A stretch of 7,221 nt of DNA, taken from assembly GCA_902773165.1 (NCBI GenBank), contig CACYDO010000221.1:1-7221 (forward strand), in the 5' to 3' direction. The position numbers were made by a program, and so were the translations under genes. This DNA is from an uncultured Ruminococcus sp. Its GTDB lineage: Bacteria; Bacillota; Clostridia; Oscillospirales; Acutalibacteraceae. Below the pieces are notes generated by a model. It was given only the letters and a program-made list of their open reading frames with translations, ran no database searches and was not told the DNA's origin. Positions within the stretch are counted from its first letter, which is position 1. Each line of letters opens with the position of its first letter. This document shows, in pieces, positions 1 through 6,500 of the stretch.

Positions 1-498
1 CTTATGAATGAGCAGAGAAGGCTTGGTGCGCAGTTTGAAATGAAGACGACAGCCACGATCCTTGTTATTTACGGAAATAAGTACAGGGTCGCTCACATAG
101 GTGATTCGCGCGTGTATCATTTTCGCAAGTATAAAATGCTTTCACGGACGCTCGATCACAGCGTTCCGCAAATGCTTGCCCTGGCCGGAGATATTAAAGA
201 AAAACAAATTCGCAGTCACCCCGATAGAAACAGGCTGCTGCGAGTTATGGGCGTCGCGTGGGACAGCCCTCGTTATGAACTGGCGGACGAGGGAGAGTTG
301 AAAAACGGCGACGCTTTTTTGCTTTGTTCGGACGGTTTCTGGGAGCCGATCACCGAAAAAGAAATGTGTAAGGCGCTAAAAAAAGCTTCCGGCGCTCATG
401 CATGGCTCGATTCCATGCAGCAAACTGTTCGTAAAAACGGCGAGGGTACCAATATGGATAATTTCAGCGCTATAGCCGTTATTTGCACAGATAATTGA
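1..498 (+). CDS. PP2C-family protein serine/threonine phosphatase, 5' truncated by the window
   Basis: This is the C-terminal part of a metal-dependent PP2C phosphatase, which removes phosphate from Ser/Thr residues in the cytosol. The frame is open from base 1. The ATG at base 4 is unlikely to be the true start: the N-terminal PP2C motif with the first metal-binding Asp (DGMGG type) is absent, and about 165 codons are visible against roughly 240 for the family. Counting from that Met, visible motifs are TTAT-hydrophobic strand (15-22), GDSR (33-36), a Leu-rich helix plus HPDRN-LLRVMG segment, CSDGFWE with a metal-ligand Asp (about 110), and the terminal MDNFSAI motif with a metal-ligand Asp (about 152). 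No membrane segment is seen in this part. It lies 42 bp upstream of an FHA gene and then kinases, so it is probably the antagonist of those kinases (inference). Family assignment is firm; substrates are unknown. Confidence 0.93.
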   Translation, partial: LMNEQRRLGAQFEMKTTATILVIYGNKYRVAHIGDSRVYHFRKYKMLSRTLDHSVPQMLALAGDIKEKQIRSHPDRNRLLRVMGVAWDSPRYELADEGELKNGDAFLLCSDGFWEPITEKEMCKALKKASGAHAWLDSMQQTVRKNGEGTNMDNFSAIAVICTDN

Positions 499-524
499 TC
501 GTCATTTTGATAGGATATAAAAAC

Positions 525-532
525 GGATGGAG
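525..532 (+). promoter_or_regulatory. Ribosome binding site of the FHA gene
   Basis: GGATGGAG contains GGAG ending 8 nt before the ATG at 541. It supports that start, and the first codons give the conserved zinc-ribbon Cys at residue 6. Confidence 0.6.
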
Positions 533-540
533 TTGTCATT

Positions 541-1551
541 ATGAAAATAGTCAGATGTACAAAGGTAAAAAATCATTTTTATGATTCTGATAAATATGAA
601 TCCTGCCCTCATTGCGGCGGAAGTGCAGCACCTGCAAAAAGCAGCAAAAAATCCTTCTTCGGCAAAAGCGAAAAGACTCAGCCGCCTGCTGCAAAGCCTG
701 CAAATCCGCCTGCGCCTAATTACGTTCAGCAGCAAAACGATGCAACTCAGTTTATGCCAATAGAGGACAGACCTTATTCCATGCCGCCGCAGCAAAATGC
801 ACCCGCACCTTCGCAGCAGGGAGGAGCTTACGCAGCTACGGTGTTTATGCCGATAGAGGAAAGACCTTATACTGTTCAGCCTTCAAATCCAGCTCCTGCG
901 AGCGATATGAACGATGTAACGCAGTTTATGCCGATGGACGCTGAACCCGATCCAAGTGATGTTACTCAGTTCATGCCGATGAATGACGATTTTTACGATC
1001 CGAGCGAAGTCACTCAGTTCATGCCCATGGGTGACGATATGTTTGATTCAAGCGAAGTTACGCAGTTTATGCCTATGGACAACTATATGTCCGCGCAGTC
1101 TTCGCTGCAATTTTCTTCTGTCGAAGAGGCTAAATACCTATCTGCCGACGAGGAAAAGCTCAGAACAGCTGGACTTCGCGATGTGCACATCGAAAATGTA
1201 ACAATAGAGCCGGTTACAGGCTGGCTTTCGGTAATATCGCCATCGTCTGCCGATAGGGGCAGATCGTTTACGCTGAAAAGCGGCGGCAATACCATCGGCA
1301 AAGGAAAATCTGCCGATGTGTTACTTGCCCATGATCCTACTCTCTCGGGAGAAGCCGACGCTATGATAATTTATGATCCTGAGGATAGGCTGTTCTTTAT
1401 TCAGCCGATTCAGAATACGGCTCATATCCGACTCAACGGCAGACTCATCAACATGACCTCTGAGCTTGCGCCGTATGACAGAGTAGTTGTCGGAAACACA
1501 GAGATGGTATTCGTTCCGCTTTGCTGTGAAAAATTTTCTTGGGAGAATTGA
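541..1551 (+). CDS. Zinc-ribbon FHA-domain protein with six TQFMP-type motifs (probable kinase substrate/adaptor)
   Basis: This is a 336-residue cytosolic protein with no signal peptide or membrane helix. Residues 1-27 form a small zinc-ribbon-like motif (C6, H12, C22, C25, with HFYD and CPHCGG). Residues 28-66 are a Lys/Pro/Ala/Gln-rich linker. Residues 67-179 hold six copies of an acidic-x-TQFMP[MI] motif with Thr at 69, 100, 127, 142, 158 and 174. An acidic spacer follows, then an FHA domain at about 225-330, introduced by GWLSVISP and containing NTIGKGKSADV, a conserved Ser269 and N299-G300. FHA domains bind phosphothreonine, but here the usual Arg after IG is Lys254 and the SRxH motif reads SGEA, so canonical binding is doubtful. 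The Thr motifs recall the N-terminal phospho-Thr tail of FHA proteins such as GarA/OdhI (established knowledge), suggesting a substrate of the downstream kinases (inference). It lies 12 bp upstream of the first kinase. Confidence 0.9.
   Translation: MKIVRCTKVKNHFYDSDKYESCPHCGGSAAPAKSSKKSFFGKSEKTQPPAAKPANPPAPNYVQQQNDATQFMPIEDRPYSMPPQQNAPAPSQQGGAYAATVFMPIEERPYTVQPSNPAPASDMNDVTQFMPMDAEPDPSDVTQFMPMNDDFYDPSEVTQFMPMGDDMFDSSEVTQFMPMDNYMSAQSSLQFSSVEEAKYLSADEEKLRTAGLRDVHIENVTIEPVTGWLSVISPSSADRGRSFTLKSGGNTIGKGKSADVLLAHDPTLSGEADAMIIYDPEDRLFFIQPIQNTAHIRLNGRLINMTSELAPYDRVVVGNTEMVFVPLCCEKFSWEN
739..1077 (+). repeat. Six-copy TQFMP[MI] peptide motif array within the FHA protein
   Basis: The copies read DATQFMPI, AATVFMPI, DVTQFMPM, DVTQFMPM, EVTQFMPM and EVTQFMPM. 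Thr-to-Thr spacing is 31, 27, 15, 16 and 16 residues. Copies 1 and 2 share an E[DE]RPY tail, and copies 3-6 share acidic spacers. The Thr codons and the following codons vary synonymously between copies (acg/act, cagttt/cagttc, ccg/ccc/cct). This argues that the peptide, not the DNA, is being conserved. Confidence 0.9.
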
Positions 1552-1552
1552 T

Positions 1553-1557
1553 GGTGA
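1553..1557 (+). promoter_or_regulatory. Ribosome binding site of the first kinase
   Basis: GGTGA sits 6 nt before the ATG at 1564 and directly after the stop codon of the FHA gene. It matches the GGTGATCC portion of the sequence complementary to the 16S rRNA 3' end. This fits the start that places the zinc-ribbon Cys at residue 4, as in the other two kinases. Confidence 0.55.
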
Positions 1558-1563
1558 ATAACA

Positions 1564-3537
1564 ATGATAAGATGTAATAATTGCTTTGAACTGATGGACG
1601 AAAGCAGCTATGCCTGCCCGAATTGCGGATACGTACATGGAAATCCTCCGAAGGAGCTTTTTCACCTTTTTCCCGGCAGCGAGCTTGCAGACAGATACAT
1701 TATAGGTGAAGTACTTGGCTTCGGCGGCTTTGGTATCACCTATAAAGCATGGGATAAAAAGCTGGAAACAATAGTCGCCGTAAAGGAGTTTTACCCGAGC
1801 GGTATCGTTAACCGTGTTCCAGGTGACAAAAATGTTATTATTTATGCGAAAAAGAGAGAAAATGAGTTCTATTTCGGTAAGGATCGTTTCCTGGAGGAAG
1901 CGAAAAATATGGCGAAATTCAACTCCGAACCGAATATTATAAATGTATTTGAATATTTTGAGGAAAACCATACTGCATACATCGTTATGGAGTATCTTGA
2001 CGGTATATCCCTGAAATCATTTTTACAGGATAACGGAGGTATGCTTGATGTTGAATCTGCTTTGCAGATCACCGAGGCAATAGCAAAGGCGCTGAGTACA
2101 ATTCACAGCAAAGGAATAATTCACCGCGACGTCAGCCCCGATAACATATTTATGTGTTTAAGCGGCGAGATCAAGCTGATCGACTTTGGTGCGGCGCGAT
2201 TCTCACAAGATGAAAACAAGATGATGACTATCATCTTAAAGCCCGGCTTTGCTCCGCCCGAGCAGTACGAAAAGGTCAATAAGCAGGGACCGTGGACGGA
2301 CGTTTACGCTCTTGGCGCGTCGCTTTACTATACGATCACGGGAAAAAAGCCTGAGGAATCCACAAACAGAAAGATCAATGATACGCTTCCGTATCCTCAT
2401 GAGATCAACCCCGAAATTCCTGTTTTCCTGAGTAACACTATAATGAAAGCAATGGCGGTTGACGTTCAGTTCCGTTTTAAGAACGTGCAGGAATTCCTTG
2501 ACGCAATTCATCAGCAGGTAACGGTTTTGCCTGTTGCAGTCGAGAAAAAGAAGAGAAAAAGAAGACGTAATATCGGTCTTTCTGTCGCTCTTTTTGTTAT
2601 TCTTGCAGGTGCAGCAATGACCGCGTTTGAGTGGTCAAGCGAGAAAAAAGAAGCAGAGCTTGAACCATGCGAGATCACAATGTGGTATGAAATGAGCTCT
2701 GACGAAGATCTTGCGTCAGGCGAGCAGAACGCATATCAGTCTATTGTTGACGAATTTACAAGCGACGATCTTTACCCTGATGTGAAGATCAATATACAGG
2801 GCTTTACACATGACGAATATGTAGAAATGCTTAAAACCAGCGAAGAGCTGCCGAATCTTTATGAGCTTGTAGACGATGACCCCGACCAGACGGAGATCAA
2901 CGGTGAAATCCTGCCCCTGGACGAGGTCTATGAATCGGATATATTTAAAAATACCTCCCTGCTTCGATTCGCAGAGAGCTATTACGGAAACAGGAATTAT
3001 CTGCCGCTCGGTTTTAACGCGCCTATTATTTTCGAGAATAAAACTCTTATTGAAGATGACAGCGATATAAAATCGGTTGACGCGATCTCAAAGCTTCCGG
3101 AATCGGGCGAGGGATTTGTCCACGATGACGAAGCGCATGAGAAAATGTTTGGCAAGGAAGATGGTTCGCCCGATCAGAACGCTAAGAAAAGCTTTGTCGG
3201 CGGCAATGCTGATTTTTACGGAACTATGACTAACAATTACCGCGATGTTAACGGCAGTTTGCCCGGTCAGTTTTCTATTATCAGATATGACGCAGATAAG
3301 ATCTACTGTGAATATTCAAATGTATGGGCGGCTAAAAAGATCGATGAGGATCAGGACAAGGCAGCGATCAGACTTTTGATGTTTATGCTTAACAACAGCT
3401 CACAGGACAAAATGCATATCCGTAATCAGAGTGAAAATCTGCCTGTTAATGAAGATATGATAAAAATAATGGTTGACAGTAACCCCGATTTTGACGGCTT
3501 CTTCGATAATAAGGATAAGTATGTATTTGAAAAATAA
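1564..3537 (+). CDS. Membrane Ser/Thr protein kinase: zinc ribbon, kinase, TM helix, extracellular solute-binding-protein-like domain
   Basis: This 657-residue protein is predicted to phosphorylate proteins in the cytosol in response to an extracellular ligand. Residues 4-21 are a zinc ribbon (C4, C7, C18, C21). The kinase domain spans about 44-315: P-loop GFGGFG 52-57, ATP-binding Lys74, likely αC Glu112, HRD 187-189, Asn194, DFG 207-209, APE-equivalent 231-233 and Asp246. The catalytic loop reads HRDVSPDN, so the usual Lys is Ser191, and the P+1 loop reads KPGFAPPEQY. The Lys74-Glu112 gap is longer than in PknB-like kinases. A basic stretch (328-335) precedes a single TM helix (about 336-355), implying N-inside, C-outside. 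The 300-residue ectodomain resembles the extracellular solute-binding protein family 1: ITMWYEMSS, a DEY-LK segment, LPNLYEL, GFNAPIIFENKTL, a GGNADFYG strand, then CEYSNVW, AAIRLLMFMLNNSSQDK and NLPVNED near the end. It is shorter than a full binding protein (about 400). The kinase call is firm; the ectodomain call is moderate. Confidence 0.93.
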   Translation: MIRCNNCFELMDESSYACPNCGYVHGNPPKELFHLFPGSELADRYIIGEVLGFGGFGITYKAWDKKLETIVAVKEFYPSGIVNRVPGDKNVIIYAKKRENEFYFGKDRFLEEAKNMAKFNSEPNIINVFEYFEENHTAYIVMEYLDGISLKSFLQDNGGMLDVESALQITEAIAKALSTIHSKGIIHRDVSPDNIFMCLSGEIKLIDFGAARFSQDENKMMTIILKPGFAPPEQYEKVNKQGPWTDVYALGASLYYTITGKKPEESTNRKINDTLPYPHEINPEIPVFLSNTIMKAMAVDVQFRFKNVQEFLDAIHQQVTVLPVAVEKKKRKRRRNIGLSVALFVILAGAAMTAFEWSSEKKEAELEPCEITMWYEMSSDEDLASGEQNAYQSIVDEFTSDDLYPDVKINIQGFTHDEYVEMLKTSEELPNLYELVDDDPDQTEINGEILPLDEVYESDIFKNTSLLRFAESYYGNRNYLPLGFNAPIIFENKTLIEDDSDIKSVDAISKLPESGEGFVHDDEAHEKMFGKEDGSPDQNAKKSFVGGNADFYGTMTNNYRDVNGSLPGQFSIIRYDADKIYCEYSNVWAAKKIDEDQDKAAIRLLMFMLNNSSQDKMHIRNQSENLPVNEDMIKIMVDSNPDFDGFFDNKDKYVFEK

Positions 3538-3545
3538 GGTGATCC
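3538..3545 (+). promoter_or_regulatory. Ribosome binding site of the second kinase
   Basis: GGTGATCC fills the gap between the stop codon ending at 3537 and the ATG at 3547. It is fully complementary to the 3'-terminal bases of clostridial-type 16S rRNA (GGATCACC) but lacks the GGAGG core. It decides the start at 3547. Confidence 0.65.
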
Positions 3546-3546
3546 T

Positions 3547-6500
3547 ATGAAACTATGTATGGGCTGCATGGAGCAGTATGACGATGAATTGACCGTATGC
3601 CCTCACTGCGGATTTGTGGAAGACACAGAATCCGACAACCCGCTTCACATGCAAACGGGAACTATCCTCGCTGAGCGCTATATTATCGGCAAGGTTATAG
3701 GCTACGGCGGCTTTGGCGTAACGTATATCGCGAAGGATGTTCTGCTTGATACGAAGGTCGCCGTAAAAGAGTATCTGCCGAGTGAGTTTGCAACGCGTAT
3801 GAACGGAGAAACAGAGGTGAGCGTTTACAGCGGCGAAAAGGGCGAGCAGTTTTATGACGGTAAGAAAAAGTTTGTAGACGAGGCAAAGAAGCTTGCAAAA
3901 TTCCACTCAGTTTCCGGAATTGTAAAGATCTTCGACAGCTTTGAGTACAATAATACCGCGTACATAATCATGGAGCTGCTTGAAGGCGAAACTCTTGCAC
4001 AAATGCTCAAACGCGAAAAGAAAATTCCCGAAGACAGAGCCGTGGAAATGATTCTTCCCGTCATAGAAGCTCTCAGCAATGTGCATAAGGACGGAATCAT
4101 TCACCGCGATATCGCACCGGATAATATTTTTATTACGAAGTCGGGCGACGTAAAGCTTATAGATTTCGGCGCGGCGCGCTATGCAACGACTACCCACAGC
4201 CGTTCTCTGACCGTTATAATCAAGCCGGGTTTTTCTCCGGAGGAACAGTACCGCAGCCGCGGCGATCAAGGTCCTCACACGGACGTTTATTCCGTTGCCG
4301 CAACTATGTACAAAATGATAACGGGGCAAACGCCGCCCGACGCCATTGAGCGCAGAGCGTTTTTCGAGAATAAGCAAAAGGATATACTCGTACCGATGAC
4401 GAAATACGTTCACGATATCGAGGAGAACCACGAAACGGCTATCCTTAATGCTCTGAATATAAAAATAGAAGACCGTACTCCCGATATGGATACGTTTTTT
4501 ACCGAGCTTACAAGTACAACGCCCGTTAAAAGAAAAACCGGAACTATCAAGCGCATTGACGTTATGCGCTGGCCGTTATGGGCGAAAATAACCGTTCCGA
4601 CAGCGGCGGCGGTAATCGCAGTTTTCATGATATTGCTTGTAACCGGTGCTATTCCGATAGGACGGAATCTTAATGTTCAGTCGGTGATCGGCGAAAACGA
4701 AATACGAGTACAAAAGCTTGTCGGAGATACATTCAGTGAAGCGGAGGATAAATGCAAGGACTTAACGCTGATACAATCGGGAAAAAGATTTTCCGATAAG
4801 GTACAGGAAAACCTGATAATGTATCAGAGTATACCGAGCGGCTCAGTCGTTGCAAAGAACTCCGTTATCAAGGTTTACGTAAGCTCCGGAAAGATCGTAC
4901 AGCCGATCCCAAACGTTATCGGTATGGATAAGGATCAGGCAGAAAGTCTTCTCAAAGAAGCAGGATTTTCCGTAAAGACGAAGGAGGAATACAGCGACGT
5001 TATCGCCGAGAACTGCGTTATCGAGCAAAGTCCCGATTCCTCTACAGATTTCCACGGCGAAATTACTTTGACCGTATCAAAAGGCAGAGATCCTCAGAAT
5101 GCTGTGGAGTTAAGCTCCGAAACGCCCGACTTTAAGGGAATGAAGTTCGATAAGGTTTTAGAGGAAGCCAAAAGCAAAAATATAATGATAAAAGTATCCG
5201 AGCGAAAATACAGCAAGGAGTTTGAGAAAAACGCTGTAATATCCCAAAGCTCAGACGGCGGCATTGTCGAGCTTGTCGTTTCATTGGGATATGATGAAAT
5301 GACCGTTCCCGATGTAGTATCTCAGACCGAGCGCGATGCGATCGCCCTTTTGCGCGGAAGCGGTTTCAAATATAAGGTTACATATCAAAAGAGCGATTCG
5401 GCCGATAAGGGAGTAGTCATTTCTCAGAAAACAGAGCCGGGAGCTAAAGCAGCTCCCGAAACAGAGATAGAAATCGTAGTCAGCTCCGGTTCGGAGGAGT
5501 TCAAAATTCCCGACGTAGTCGGTTTGAGCTTTGACGAAGCATTGAGCACTCTTTCCGAAAAAGGTCTTGCTGTTGCGATAAGCCTTAAACAGGACAAGAG
5601 AAAAACTGAAAAAACCGTTTTGGCGCAGTCGCCCGAAAAGGAAAGCAAAGCTGTTGCCGGCGACATGGTAATACTGACCGTGTCTACCCACGGTGAAGTA
5701 GTCGAAATGCCGAACGTAACGGGCAAAACGCAGAGCGACGCCGAAAAGATATTAAAGGACAAGGGCTTTAAGGTCAAAGTCGAAACAGACGAAAACAGTG
5801 CTCTGAAAAAAGGCATAGTATCTATGCAGTCTCCGGCCGAGAAAATAGGCGAAGCAAAGGGCGCAGAGGTCACTATTTGGGTAAGCAAAGGAAATTCAGA
5901 GGAGCAATCAGGCAGCAGCAAGGTGGCTTCCTCGAAGACGAGTACGTCAAGCGCCGTTGATAATGCTGATCCTACGACAGCTGATGATAATAACGAAGAA
6001 GAACAAAACGCCGAAACATCTAATACCGGTACAAGTGGCAGTTCTAAAGGAAGCACAAGCAAAAAGCCGGGTAATACGTCTAATGAAAATACCGTCAGCA
6101 CACAAAGCAAAAAGGAAAATGATAATACCGATCAAGGACCGGACTTTGAATCCGGAAATATCATAGCCGATGGCAACTGCGGTGCGCAGGGAGACAACGT
6201 AAAATACGTGCTGTACGAAAGCGGTAATATGTATATTTACGGCAGCGGCGATATGTATAATGGAGATGTGGAAACTCCTTTATTTGATGATACTGTTAGA
6301 GAATTTATTAAAAGTGTAGATATTGAGAATGGAATTACCTCCATAGGAGATTATGCGTTTAGTGGCTGCATCAGCCTAACGGAAATAACGCTCCCAGACA
6401 GTGTAATGAGCATAGGGGATGCTGTTTTTTGTGATTGCAGCAGCCTGACGACAATAACGCTCCCTGACAGCTTAACAAGCATTGGAGCTTGTGCGTTTAG

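Noticed and set aside
4..498. ATG at base 4 as the true start of the phosphatase
   Set aside because: The frame is open upstream and the N-terminal PP2C metal-binding motif would be missing, so the gene is cut by the window edge rather than naturally short.
495..521. Possible promoter between PP2C and FHA (TTGATC, 15 bp, TATAAA)
   Set aside because: The spacing is short, the -35 match is weak and overlaps the stop codon, and AT-rich gaps give such matches by chance.
1321..1971. Minus-strand open frame (216 codons) across the FHA-kinase junction
   Set aside because: It is antisense to two well-supported genes, has no family resemblance, and its composition fits a shadow frame.
2122..2150. 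First kinase as a dead pseudokinase because HRD lacks the following lysine
   Set aside because: The P-loop, Lys74, likely Glu112, HRD Asp189, Asn194 and the DFG Asp are all present, and the second kinase has the same kind of substitution, so a subfamily trait is more likely than loss of activity.
3907..4431. Minus-strand open frame (174 codons) within the second kinase
   Set aside because: It is antisense to the kinase catalytic core, which is clearly coding on the + strand.
5424..6110. Long open frame on the minus strand (228 codons)
   Set aside because: It lies wholly inside the PASTA/stalk coding region. Its Ser/Val/Leu-rich sequence mirrors the codon bias of the + strand gene, and it has no recognisable domain.
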